Positions 33,527 to 43,596 of a stretch of DNA of 64,000 nucleotides are shown here, one piece after another (position 1 is the first letter of the stretch; each line of letters begins with the position of its first letter). The stretch is from CADEFQ01 sp035433705 (GTDB taxonomy: Bacteria; Pseudomonadota; Gammaproteobacteria; Steroidobacterales; Steroidobacteraceae). Both the position numbers and the translations under genes were made by a program. The notes beneath the pieces were generated by a model. That model was not told the origin of the DNA and ran no database searches. It saw only the letters and a list, made by a program, of their open reading frames with translations. The DNA is taken from contig DAORVK010000007.1 of the NCBI GenBank assembly GCA_035433705.1, positions 27,478 through 91,477 on the forward strand, read 5' to 3'.

Positions 33527-34951
33527 ATGGCACTTGTCATCAACACGAACGTGATGTCGCTGAACGCCCAGCGCAACCTCACGACCTCGGGCAACCAGCT
33601 CGCGACGTCGCTGCAGCGCCTGTCCTCGGGCCTGCGCATCAACAGCGCGAAGGACGACGCGGCGGGCCTTGCGATCTCGGATCGCATGACCACGCAGATC
33701 AACGGCCTCAATCAGGCGGCCCGCAACGCCAACGACGGCATTTCGCTCGCGCAGACGACCGAAGGCGCCCTGCAGGAAGTGACCAACAACCTGCAGCGCA
33801 TTCGTGAGCTGGCCGTGCAGTCGGCCAACGCAACGAACAGCAACAGCGACCGCGCCGCGCTCGACCAGGAAGTGCAGCAGCGTATCGCCGAAATCGAGCG
33901 CATCGCGAGCCAGACCTCGTTCAACGGCCGCAGGGTGCTCGACGGCTCCTTCGGCGGCGCGACTTTCCAGGTCGGCGCGAACGTGGGCGAGACCATCAGC
34001 CTGGCGCTCACCTCGAGCGTGAAGTCGACGGCGATCGGCCAGGTCGCGACCTCGACCGGTACGGTCGATCTGGACACTCTGTTCAGCACGGGTGGCTCGG
34101 CCGCTACAGCGGGAAGCGTCGCCGCGGGTACCGTCACCGACGCAACTCTGGCCACCAGCTTCACCATCAATGGCACGGCCATCAGCGTCAGCGCCTCGGG
34201 CGGCCGCACCCTGGCGACACTGGCCACTGAAATCAACACGGCGATGACCGCCGCAGGTGCGAACTATACGGCGGCCGCGTCCGGCGGCGGCTTGAGCCTC
34301 ACCGCCAACACCGCCGGTGCTGATGCGATGACCCTCACGGCGTTGACCAACATCAGCTTCGGCGCGGTCACTGCCGGTTCCGCGGCGGTGGCCGGTACGC
34401 CGGCTTCGTACACCTTGGGCGCCATGAGCATCCAGGTCGGCACGGGCACGGCGGTCGATGTCGCGGGCACCTACGCCACGGCGCAGGACCTTGCGGACGC
34501 GATCAACAGCCGCGTCGCAGGCGCGACTGCGTCGATCGACTCCAGCAACCACCTGGTCATCTCGGCCGGGGAAGCGTTGACGGTCACAGGCACAGGCGCC
34601 ACGGCGGCCGGCAACGGCAACGCGGCGCTCAGCGGGTCGCTCGATGTGCAGAACGTGCTGACGGCGGCCGGTGCCAACGGTGCGATCCAGAGCGCCGATG
34701 CGGCGCTGACTTCGGTCAGCACCCTGCGCAGCACGCTGGGTGCCATCCAGAACCGCTTCCAGTCGGTGATCAACAGCCTCCAGGCCGTGTCCGAGAATCT
34801 GTCCGCCTCGCGCGGCCGCATCCTCGATACGGACTATGCGGCCGAGACGGCGAGTCTCACGCGAGCCCAGATCCTGCAGCAGGCGGGTACGGCGATGGTC
34901 GCGCAGGCGAACAGCGCACCGCAGAGCGTGCTCACGCTCCTGCAGGGCTGA
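33527..34951 (+). CDS. fliC: Flagellin FliC
   Basis: Flagellin (474 aa), the filament subunit. The conserved N-terminal D0/D1 opens MALVINTNVMSLNAQRNL with QRLSSGLRINSAKDDAAGLA and ISDRMTTQINGLNQAARNAN. C-terminal D1/D0 has LGAIQNRFQSVINSLQAVSE, then RGRILDTDYAAETASLTRAQ and SAPQSVLTLLQG. The middle (about residues 175-385) is rich in Ala, Gly, Thr and Ser and is the variable surface domain. Only one flagellin gene is in the window. It is preceded by a FliA promoter and followed by a strong hairpin, so it is probably a single-gene transcript. Confidence 0.97.
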   Translation: MALVINTNVMSLNAQRNLTTSGNQLATSLQRLSSGLRINSAKDDAAGLAISDRMTTQINGLNQAARNANDGISLAQTTEGALQEVTNNLQRIRELAVQSANATNSNSDRAALDQEVQQRIAEIERIASQTSFNGRRVLDGSFGGATFQVGANVGETISLALTSSVKSTAIGQVATSTGTVDLDTLFSTGGSAATAGSVAAGTVTDATLATSFTINGTAISVSASGGRTLATLATEINTAMTAAGANYTAAASGGGLSLTANTAGADAMTLTALTNISFGAVTAGSAAVAGTPASYTLGAMSIQVGTGTAVDVAGTYATAQDLADAINSRVAGATASIDSSNHLVISAGEALTVTGTGATAAGNGNAALSGSLDVQNVLTAAGANGAIQSADAALTSVSTLRSTLGAIQNRFQSVINSLQAVSENLSASRGRILDTDYAAETASLTRAQILQQAGTAMVAQANSAPQSVLTLLQG

Positions 34952-34972
34952 TGGTCGATCCGCTCCGATCGA

Positions 34973-35010
34973 GCCGTGCGGCGGGCACCGGAAGGTGCCC
35001 GCCGCACGGC
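34973..35010 (+). terminator. 17-bp perfect hairpin after fliC
   Basis: Perfect inverted repeat of 17 bp (34973-34989 and 34994-35010) with a GGAA tetraloop of the GNRA class, 21 bases after the fliC stop. There is no T-run. It may terminate or protect the abundant flagellin mRNA, reducing readthrough into fliD. Confidence 0.75.
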
Positions 35011-35037
35011 CGTTGAGCGATCCGGGAGAACGGGCGC

Positions 35038-36426
35038 ATGGCGACTTCGGCAAGCAGTATCTCGGGCGGCTCCACCCTCGACGTGCAGACGCTCGCGTCG
35101 CAGCTCGTGGCGGCCGAACGCGCGCCTCTCGATGCGCAGATCAAGCGCGAAACGGCCGGTGTCAAGACGACGCTGTCCGCCCTCGGCACCCTGAAGAGCG
35201 CACTGTCGACTTTCCAGGCGGTTGTCGACAACATGTCGATGCTGGCGGACTTCCAGGTCCGGTCGGCGATGAGCAGCAAACCCGAAGTCTTCTCGGCGTC
35301 GGCCGGCTCCGGCGCCGTTCCTGGCACCTACGGCATCGAAGTACGGCAGCTCGCCGCGGCGCACAGTATTGCCTCCGGGGCTTATGCCGGCGGCAGTGCG
35401 GCGCTGGTGGGCAGCGGTCGCGTCGCCCTGTCGGTCGGCGACAGCGCCTTCTCGATCGATGTGACGGCCGACATGACGCTCGCGCAAATGCGCGATGCCG
35501 TCAACAACGCCCAGGGCAACACGGGCGTCAGTGCGACGATCGTGCAGAGCACGGCCGGCGCGCGCCTCGTCCTTGCTGCGCGCGACACGGGCGCGGCGAA
35601 CACGCTCACGGTGTCGGTGGCGAACGCGGCGGGCGGGCTCGACTCCCTCGCCTACACGAGCGCCGCGCCAGGCAGCTACACGCAACTCACCGCGGCGCAG
35701 GATGCGATCGTGCGCGTCGCGGGATTCGAGCAGACAAGCGCTTCGAACACGATCACGGGCGCGATCGATGGCGTCACGCTCAATCTTGCGGCGGCCGATG
35801 TCGGCATGGCCCATACGCTCACCATTGCGAATGACACCGACACGGTCCGCAAGCGCATCGATGCGTTCGTGTCGACGTACAACGCCATGCAGACGGCGAT
35901 TTCGGGCCTGCGCGCCTACAACGCAACGACGAAGGAGGGCGGGCCGCTGCTCGGCGATTCGATGCTGCTCGGCCTCGAGAGCCGATTGCGCCGCGGCCTC
36001 ACCGATGCCGTGGCGGGACTGTCCGGCAACCACACCTCGCTCGCAGCCCTCGGGATCACGACCGGTGCCAACGGCAATCTGATCGTCGACGACACGAAGC
36101 TGTCCGCGGCGATCGAAGGCGATTTCGAAGGTGTGGCGCGCCTCTTCGGCAAGACGGGCGGCGTTGGTTTTCGTCTCCAGGATGCGCTCGACGACGCACT
36201 GTCGATGAACGGCGGCATTGCCGTGCGCACCCGGGCACTTCTCGAGCAGCAGGATCGTCTCGCGGACCGGCAGGACGTCGTCGATGCGCGCATGCAATCG
36301 CAGCTCGCGCGCTATGTCCGGCAATTCACGACTCTCGATACGCTGCTCTCGACGCTCGACACGACATCTGCCTATCTCGACACGCAGCTCGATTCACTGT
36401 CGAACATGATGAAACGCGGCAAATGA
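35038..36426 (+). CDS. fliD: Filament cap protein FliD (HAP2)
   Basis: FliD (462 aa) caps the filament and folds incoming flagellin. The N-terminus has STLDVQTLASQLVAAERAPL and then DAQIKRETAGVKTTLSALGT with LKSALSTFQ, the family coil. The C-terminal region KRIDAFVSTYNAMQTAISGL and GALLARTRALLEQQ-like RTRALLEQQDRLADRQDVVD, with DTLLSTLDTTSAYLDTQLDS, matches FliD. ATG 35038 follows GGGAGAA. No promoter motif is evident between the fliC hairpin and fliD. Overlaps flaG by 4 bases. Confidence 0.95.
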   Translation: MATSASSISGGSTLDVQTLASQLVAAERAPLDAQIKRETAGVKTTLSALGTLKSALSTFQAVVDNMSMLADFQVRSAMSSKPEVFSASAGSGAVPGTYGIEVRQLAAAHSIASGAYAGGSAALVGSGRVALSVGDSAFSIDVTADMTLAQMRDAVNNAQGNTGVSATIVQSTAGARLVLAARDTGAANTLTVSVANAAGGLDSLAYTSAAPGSYTQLTAAQDAIVRVAGFEQTSASNTITGAIDGVTLNLAAADVGMAHTLTIANDTDTVRKRIDAFVSTYNAMQTAISGLRAYNATTKEGGPLLGDSMLLGLESRLRRGLTDAVAGLSGNHTSLAALGITTGANGNLIVDDTKLSAAIEGDFEGVARLFGKTGGVGFRLQDALDDALSMNGGIAVRTRALLEQQDRLADRQDVVDARMQSQLARYVRQFTTLDTLLSTLDTTSAYLDTQLDSLSNMMKRGK

Positions 36427-36623
36427 AGCCGCCACGCCCGGATGCGAGTCCGACCGGTGTCATGCGCGTGCGCAACGCCGTCGCGCCACTTGACAGCTTC
36501 CTGCGCAGCGTGAGCCGCAGCCTCGAGTTCCGGCGTGACGAGAACGGAACGATCGTGGTGACAATCCGTGATCTGACGACGGGGGAGGTCATCCGCCAGC
36601 GTCCCGCACCGGGTGAACCGTAG
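36423..36623 (+). CDS. flaG: FlaG-family protein
   Basis: Small protein of 66 aa. Its C-terminal half LEFRRDENGTIVVTIRDLTT, then GEVIRQRPAP, matches the FlaG core (F..de..g..vv.v.D..TGEVIRQIP). FlaG is commonly encoded next to fliD and affects filament length in polar flagellates. This protein is about half the usual length (110-130 aa), lacking most of the N-terminal linker. It starts inside the fliD stop (ATGA), so it is translated with fliD. Confidence 0.82.
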   Translation: MKPPRPDASPTGVMRVRNAVAPLDSFLRSVSRSLEFRRDENGTIVVTIRDLTTGEVIRQRPAPGEP

Positions 36624-36646
36624 CGCAGTGGCGACGGGTCGGGCCC

Positions 36647-36673
36647 TCAAGTCTGCGGCCCGAAAGCCGTTAA
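36647..36673 (+). promoter_or_regulatory. FliA (sigma-28) promoter abutting fliS
   Basis: TCAAGTCT-N11-GCCGTTAA, only one mismatch in the -10 from the consensus. Only seven bases separate it from the fliS ATG, so transcription would start at or one base before the start codon. Confidence 0.72.
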
Positions 36674-36680
36674 TGCGGGC

Positions 36681-37094
36681 ATGACGTATCCGAACGCCAA
36701 CCGACTCGCGACCTACCGGAGCGTCGCCACGCATGGGGGCGTCGCGGCCGATGATCCGCACCGGCTCATACTGATGCTGATGGACGGCGCGCTCGAGCGC
36801 ATCTGCGCCGCCAAGGGTAACCTCGCAAATGGCCGCAAGGCGGAGAAGTGCGCGCTGATCCAGCGTTCGATCGACATTCTGCAGGAGCTGCGTGCGAGCC
36901 TCGACTTCGAGGCGGGCGGCGAACTCGCGGCCAATCTCGACGGTCTCTATGACTACATGGTGAGGCAACTTGTGAAGGCGAACGCCGAAGACCGGATCGG
37001 GACTCTCGACGAGGTCGCGCGTCTCCTTGCCGGAATCCGCGGCGCCTGGTTGCAGATGCCTCCCGAGGCGCGCCACGCGCGCCGGGCCCGCTGA
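36681..37094 (+). CDS. fliS: Flagellin export chaperone FliS
   Basis: FliS (137 aa) binds the C-terminus of flagellin in the cytoplasm and delivers it to the export gate. The conserved stretch is TYRSVATHGGVAADDPHRLI followed by LMLMDGALERICAAKGNLAN, then RSIDILQELRASLDFEAGGE and LANLDGLYDYMVRQLVKANA. This is the standard four-helix FliS pattern. No Shine-Dalgarno sequence precedes ATG 36681, and a FliA promoter ends seven bases upstream, suggesting a leaderless message in addition to readthrough from fliD-flaG. The stop shares a base with the next start. Confidence 0.94.
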   Translation: MTYPNANRLATYRSVATHGGVAADDPHRLILMLMDGALERICAAKGNLANGRKAEKCALIQRSIDILQELRASLDFEAGGELAANLDGLYDYMVRQLVKANAEDRIGTLDEVARLLAGIRGAWLQMPPEARHARRAR

Positions 37095-37657
37095 TGGAAG
37101 ACGGCATCGACACGATCGTGCTCGACGAAGAGCTGGCGTACATCGACGTCGTACCGCTGCGCTGGACGGCTCTCGCCATGCCGGCTGAGCCGGACCTGGC
37201 CATCGCCCAGGCGGAGCACAATCTGCGCCTGTTGCAGGCGCTCGCGGCGCTTGAAGACCGCGCGCCCGCCGAGAAGACGGACGAGAACTCACCACACTCG
37301 GCGGACCTCATGCGGCTCGAATTCAAGGTGAATCTGCTGCTCGATCTCGTGGGGCAGATCCTGGCGAAGGCGCAGCCAGGACCGCCCGCCATACCGATGC
37401 GCTTCAACGCGCACGGTGCCATCTGGCGTGCGCCCGACCGCGAGTTGCGGGCGGGCGAAAACGGGCAGCTCGAAATCTGGTTGCGCGCGGCGCTCGTCGA
37501 GCCGCTGCGCATCTTTGGCCGCGTCGCCTCGGTCGGTGTCGACCGGCGCGTCAAGGTCGAGTTCGCGCGGGTCGGCAAGCCCGTCGGGGACCTGATCGAG
37601 AAGCTTGCTTTCCAGCGTCACCGCCGTCAGGTCGCGGGAACGCGCGAGCGCCGATGA
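37094..37657 (+). CDS. Atypical PilZ-like domain protein in the fliT position
   Basis: Protein of 187 aa. The N-terminal 100 residues are helical (LAIAQAEHNLRLLQALAALE, then LMRLEFKVNLLLDLVGQILA). The C-terminal part reads IPMRFNAHGAIWRAPDRELR, LEIWLRAALVEPLRIFGRVA and VKVEFARVGKPVGDLIEKLA, which fits a PilZ-type beta barrel followed by the LIEKLAFQRHRR helix. The c-di-GMP motif RxxxR is absent, and (D/N)xSxxG is replaced by NAHGA, so ligand binding is doubtful. It is coupled to fliS and occupies the place of fliT in Pseudomonas-type loci. A similar gene is known next to fliS in Xanthomonas, as I recall. Confidence 0.62.
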   Translation: MEDGIDTIVLDEELAYIDVVPLRWTALAMPAEPDLAIAQAEHNLRLLQALAALEDRAPAEKTDENSPHSADLMRLEFKVNLLLDLVGQILAKAQPGPPAIPMRFNAHGAIWRAPDRELRAGENGQLEIWLRAALVEPLRIFGRVASVGVDRRVKVEFARVGKPVGDLIEKLAFQRHRRQVAGTRERR

Positions 37658-37660
37658 TCT

Positions 37661-37690
37661 GACGCAGGAGTCGCCATAATGCGACGCAGG
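37661..37690 (+). promoter_or_regulatory. Candidate operator/promoter before the first sigma-54 activator
   Basis: Direct repeats GACGCAGG at 37661-37668 and 37683-37690, exactly 22 bases apart. They flank an inverted repeat GTCGC-CATAAT-GCGAC (37670-37685) whose centre resembles a sigma-70 -10 box. No good -35 is seen. This may be where the master regulator gene is controlled. Confidence 0.35.
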
Positions 37691-37782
37691 TCCGCGTCTG
37701 CGGCATCTGCGCTGGAATTCCGTCACATCGAAGCCTCGTGCGCGTCCGGAGAATGGCGCGCCACAAGAACGAGGTTTCGTGA

Positions 37783-38877
<1,095 letters not shown>

Positions 38878-38909
38878 CGCGCCTCACGTAACGGGAGCCG
38901 ATTCGGCCC

Positions 38910-38925
38910 CGGCACGGAACTTGCT
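38910..38925 (+). promoter_or_regulatory. Sigma-54 promoter of the second activator
   Basis: CGGCACGGAACTTGCT: GG-N10-GC with TTGCT at -12, a near-perfect sigma-54 element. Predicted start near 38936, 37 bases before the GTG of the next gene. It places the second activator under control of the first. Confidence 0.82.
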
Positions 38926-38972
38926 CCTGATCAGCGGGCTGGCGCAGTGCCGGCACAGAGAGGCAGGACCGA

Positions 38973-39947
<975 letters not shown>

Positions 39948-39969
39948 GCGGGCGCACGGGAGACCTGAT

Positions 39970-40299
39970 ATGAGCCAGATGGAAATCGACCGCGTACTTG
40001 CGCAGATCCGCACGATCGCCACACAGGTGAAGCGCCCGCAGGCGCCATCGCCTGGCGTCGGCGTAGTGACCGGCCCCGAGGGCTTCGCTGCAGTCATGCA
40101 ACGCAGTCTCGGGGAGGTGAACGCTGCGCAACAATCGGCGACCCGGCTCGCCACGGCTTTCCAGAAGGGCGTGCCGGGCGTCGAGCTGCCGCAGGTGATG
40201 CTCGAGATGCAGAAGGCGAGCGTCGGGTTTCGCGCCGTGACAGAAGTGCGCAACCGGCTCGTGAACGTTTACCAGGAAATCATGAACATGCCGATCTGA
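39970..40299 (+). CDS. fliE: Flagellar MS-ring/rod junction protein FliE
   Basis: FliE (109 aa) joins the MS ring to the proximal rod. The C-terminal consensus is clear: QVMLEMQKASVGFRAVTEVR followed by NRLVNVYQEIMNMPI, the usual FliE ending. FAAVMQRSLGEVNAAQQSAT forms the preceding helix. ATG 39970 follows GGGAGACC. In-frame codons upstream belong to the activator gene. Confidence 0.95.
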   Translation: MSQMEIDRVLAQIRTIATQVKRPQAPSPGVGVVTGPEGFAAVMQRSLGEVNAAQQSATRLATAFQKGVPGVELPQVMLEMQKASVGFRAVTEVRNRLVNVYQEIMNMPI

Positions 40300-40327
40300 T
40301 CGGCATGTGCACTGACAGGAGAATTGC

Positions 40328-41971
40328 ATGAACGCCGACGTCGAGCAGCTGCCAATCTTTGCCCGGGTCGCAACGGGACTCAGGCCCGTGCTGCTGCTGG
40401 CCGGTATCGCTGCGGCCGTGGCGGCGGGTCTCGGCATCGTGTTCTGGGCGAAGGGTCCGAGCTACAGCCTGCTGTACTCCAGTCTCGCCGCCGGTGACCT
40501 GGTTGAAGTGCAGCAGACGCTGCAGGCTGCCGGCATCGAGCACGCCGCCGATGTCGAACGCGGAACCGTGAGCGTGCCGGCGCAACGGCTCAATGACGCA
40601 CGCCTGGCGCTCGCGGCGCAGGGCGTGCTGCAGTCGACCGACGGATTCAGTGCGATGGCAAAGGACTCGGGCTTCGGCGTGAGCCAGTTCATGGAAGGCG
40701 CGCGTTACCAGCACGCGCTCGAGACCGAACTGGCGCGCACGATCGCGAGCCTGCAGCCGGTCGCCGCCGCGCGTGTGCACATCGCGGCGCCCCGCCAGTC
40801 AGCGTTCGTGCGCGATCGCCGCAATGCGACCGCCTCGGTGTTCGTGCAATTGAAGACCGGTCGACGGCTCGAGTCCGCTCAGGTCACGGCGATCGTCAAT
40901 CTCGTCGCCTCCAGCATTGCGGAGCTCAAGGCGGAAGATGTCACGGTCGTCGATCAGGCAGGGCGCCTGCTGTCGCAGCCCGGACGCGACGGCGACCTTG
41001 CCGCGCGCGAGCAGCAGTTCGAGTTCGCGCGCAGCCTCGAATCCGAGTATGCGCAGCGGATCGAGACGCTGCTCGCACCTGTAGTAGGTGAAGGGCGGGT
41101 GCGCGCGCAGGTCGTTGCATCGGTCGACATGTCGGTCACGGAAGAGGCTCGCGAGCAATACCGGCCGGAAAGCCAGGTGGTGCGCAGCGAACAGCTTGCG
41201 GAGGAGACCGCACGGACTGGCGGCGGGCCAAACGGCGTGCCGGGTGCGCTATCGAACCAGCCACCGGTGCCGGGCACGGCACTGCCGCCAGGGCAGGGCG
41301 CAGTGGCTCCGGTTGCCAATGCAGATGCGGCCGCTGCAGCCGCGGCGCAAGGCAGCTCATCGAAGCAGTCCACTCGCAACTACGAGATCGATCGCACGGT
41401 GGCCTACACGCGCCAGCCGGCCGGGCGATTGAAGCGCCTCACGGTCGCGGTGCTCGTCGATGACATCGTGGTGCCCACGCCGGGCGGCAAGACGATCGAG
41501 CGGCCGCTTGGCGCAGAGCAGCTCGCACGCATCACGACCCTCGTGAAAGACGCCGTCGGCTTCGATGCGGCGCGCGGCGACAGCGTCAACGTCGTGAACG
41601 CTTCATTCAACGCGCAGACAGCCGAGCCAGTCGGGGCCCTCGACCCGCTGCCGATCTGGCAACAACCGTGGATTCGTGAGCTCGCGAAGATCCTCGCCGG
41701 CGCGGCCATCGTGATCGTGCTGCTGCTGTCGATCGTCAGACCGCTCGTCAGGAGCCTCACCGGTCCGCGGCGGCTCGCCGCTGCGCTCATTCCGGCGCTG
41801 CCGGGCGCTCCTGCCCAGGGCGCAGTGCCGCACGATGAGGCGCAGCGTGCGCCGGGCCAGGTTTCGGCAATCGCCTACGAGCAGCAGATCGCGCAGGCGC
41901 GATCGCTCGTGACGCAGGATCCCAAGCGCGTTGCGCGGGTGGTCAGGACATGGGTGGGCAAAGATGACTGA
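40328..41971 (+). CDS. fliF: Flagellar MS-ring protein FliF
   Basis: FliF (547 aa) forms the inner-membrane MS ring, the base on which the flagellum assembles. Membrane helix 1 is near residues 20-40 (LLLAGIAAAVAAGLGIVFWA) and helix 2 near 447-467 (ILAGAAIVIVLLLSIV). Between them are the ring-building domains, with QFMEGARYQHALETELARTI and ARVHIAAPRQSAFVRDRR, and NYEIDRTVAYTRQPAGRLKR. The cytoplasmic tail binds FliG. CAGGAG lies 7 bases before the ATG. It overlaps fliG by 8 bases. Confidence 0.96.
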   Translation: MNADVEQLPIFARVATGLRPVLLLAGIAAAVAAGLGIVFWAKGPSYSLLYSSLAAGDLVEVQQTLQAAGIEHAADVERGTVSVPAQRLNDARLALAAQGVLQSTDGFSAMAKDSGFGVSQFMEGARYQHALETELARTIASLQPVAAARVHIAAPRQSAFVRDRRNATASVFVQLKTGRRLESAQVTAIVNLVASSIAELKAEDVTVVDQAGRLLSQPGRDGDLAAREQQFEFARSLESEYAQRIETLLAPVVGEGRVRAQVVASVDMSVTEEAREQYRPESQVVRSEQLAEETARTGGGPNGVPGALSNQPPVPGTALPPGQGAVAPVANADAAAAAAAQGSSSKQSTRNYEIDRTVAYTRQPAGRLKRLTVAVLVDDIVVPTPGGKTIERPLGAEQLARITTLVKDAVGFDAARGDSVNVVNASFNAQTAEPVGALDPLPIWQQPWIRELAKILAGAAIVIVLLLSIVRPLVRSLTGPRRLAAALIPALPGAPAQGAVPHDEAQRAPGQVSAIAYEQQIAQARSLVTQDPKRVARVVRTWVGKDD

Positions 41972-42977
41972 GAAGGCACTCGCGAAGAGGAACGGCATCG
42001 ACCAGGCCGCCATTCTCCTGTTGACGCTCGGTGAGCAGGAAGCGGCCGATGTCCTGAAGCACATGAGCACGAAAGACGTGCAACTGGTGGGCTCCGCGAT
42101 GGCGGCGCTCGACGGTGTGACGCGCGAGGAAGTGGCGGGCGTGCTCGAACATTTCATGGTCGCGATCGAGAGTCATACGTCGCTTGGCGTCGGCACCGAC
42201 GAGTATCTGCGCAAGGTGCTGGTGTCCGCGCTCGGTGAGGATCGCGCCGTGAGCGTGCTCGACCGCATCTTCGGCGGGCGTTCGAGTCGCGGGCTCGAGG
42301 CGATGAAGTGGATGGACCCGCGCGCAGTCGCCGAAATGATGCGCAGCGAACATCCGCAGATCGTGGCCATTGTGCTCGCGTACCTCGACCCGGATCACGC
42401 GGCTGCTGTACTCGCGCAGCTGCCCGAGCCGGCCCGTCCGGAAATCCTGATGCGCATCGCGACGCTCGACGGCATCCAGCCTTCGGCGCTCAATGAACTC
42501 GACGAGGTCATGGAGAAGCAGTTCGCAGGCAATGCGTCGTCGAAGGCCTCGCTGTTCGGCGGGCCCAAGGTGTCGGCCAGCATCATCAACAACCTCGATT
42601 CGGGCCTCGAGTCGGCCATCATGCAACACATCAACGGCGTGGACGAGGCGCTCGGCGCGAAGATCCAGAATCTCATCTTCACCTTCGACGACCTGGAGTC
42701 GATCGACGATCGGGGTATGCAGGAGCTCCTGCGCCAGGTCCCGGGAGACCGGTTGCTGCTCGCACTCAAGGCTTGCGAACAGGAGCTGAAGGACAAGGTG
42801 TTCAGGAACATGTCGCAGCGTGCGGCCGAGATGCTCAAGGACGACATGGAATCAAAGGGTCCCGTGCGCGTGAGCGAAGTCGAGGCGGCGCAGAAGGAGA
42901 TACTTGCGATCGCCAAGCGTCTCGCGGATGCCGGCACGATCGCGCTGGGCGGCAAGGGTGGCGAAGCCTATGTCTGA
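41964..42977 (+). CDS. fliG: Flagellar motor switch protein FliG
   Basis: FliG (337 aa) couples the stator to rotation and sets direction. N-terminal domain: NGIDQAAILLLTLGEQEAAD. Middle EHPQIVAIVLAYLDPDHAAA contains the EHPQ motif for FliM contact. C-terminal torque helix: FDDLESIDDRGMQELLRQVP, carrying the charged residues that meet the stator, then MSQRAAEMLKDDMESKGPVR. ATG 41964 inside fliF was chosen because family similarity begins there. Overlaps fliH by 8 bases. Confidence 0.97.
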   Translation: MTEKALAKRNGIDQAAILLLTLGEQEAADVLKHMSTKDVQLVGSAMAALDGVTREEVAGVLEHFMVAIESHTSLGVGTDEYLRKVLVSALGEDRAVSVLDRIFGGRSSRGLEAMKWMDPRAVAEMMRSEHPQIVAIVLAYLDPDHAAAVLAQLPEPARPEILMRIATLDGIQPSALNELDEVMEKQFAGNASSKASLFGGPKVSASIINNLDSGLESAIMQHINGVDEALGAKIQNLIFTFDDLESIDDRGMQELLRQVPGDRLLLALKACEQELKDKVFRNMSQRAAEMLKDDMESKGPVRVSEVEAAQKEILAIAKRLADAGTIALGGKGGEAYV

Positions 42978-43596
42978 GGCAGCGCTTTGGACTCTACCCA
43001 GCGTGCAGGGGCAAATCGCCGCCGGGCGCCGTGAGCGGATCACGGCGGCCGAGCTCGACGGTGTTGCCCGTGCCGCCTGGGAGGAGGGTCACGCCAAGGG
43101 GCATGCCGACGGGCTTGCCGCCGCAGCTGCACAGACGCGGCACCGCCACGACGCGCTCGATCAGCGTATCGCCCGGTTCGAAGACATTCTGGCGGCGCTC
43201 TCGCGGCCGCTTGCCGAACTTGACACGCAGGTCGAGCAGCAGCTCGCACAACTGGCGCTCACGGTGGCGCGCCATCTCGTGCGTCGCGAGCTGCGCGTCG
43301 ACCCCACACAGGTCATCGGCATCCTGCGTCATGCGGTCGCGCTGCTGCCGGCTGCCGCACGCGATGTGCGCGTGTACCTGCACCCGGAGGATGCGACATT
43401 GGTCGGGGAGAAACTCGCGATGCCAGCAACGGAGCGGGCATGGGTCGTGGTGGAAGATCCGGTCATGGCGCGCGGCGGCTGTCGCGTGACTGCCGGGGCC
43501 TCGCAGATCGACGCGCGCCTCGAAACGCGCCTCAACGCCGCATTCATCGCGGTGCTGGGTGAGGAGCGCGAGACGGAATCGCGAGTCGAGCCGTGA
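42970..43596 (+). CDS. fliH: Flagellar assembly protein FliH
   Basis: FliH (208 aa) is the regulator and peripheral stalk of the FliI export ATPase. The N-terminus includes WTLPSVQGQIAAG; a glycine/alanine-spaced helix EEGHAKGHADGLAAAA of the FliH type follows. The C-terminal half LAQLALTVARHLVRRELRVD, then LPAAARDVRVYLHPEDATLV and DPVMARGGCRVTAGASQIDA, is the V-ATPase E-subunit-like domain. ATG 42970 overlaps fliG; the GTG of fliI overlaps its stop. Confidence 0.93.
   Translation: MSEAALWTLPSVQGQIAAGRRERITAAELDGVARAAWEEGHAKGHADGLAAAAAQTRHRHDALDQRIARFEDILAALSRPLAELDTQVEQQLAQLALTVARHLVRRELRVDPTQVIGILRHAVALLPAAARDVRVYLHPEDATLVGEKLAMPATERAWVVVEDPVMARGGCRVTAGASQIDARLETRLNAAFIAVLGEERETESRVEP

Noticed and set aside
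33509..35053. Long open frame (514 codons) antisense to fliC
   Set aside because: No family features, and it mirrors the codon structure of flagellin; in G+C-rich DNA antisense frames stay open by chance.
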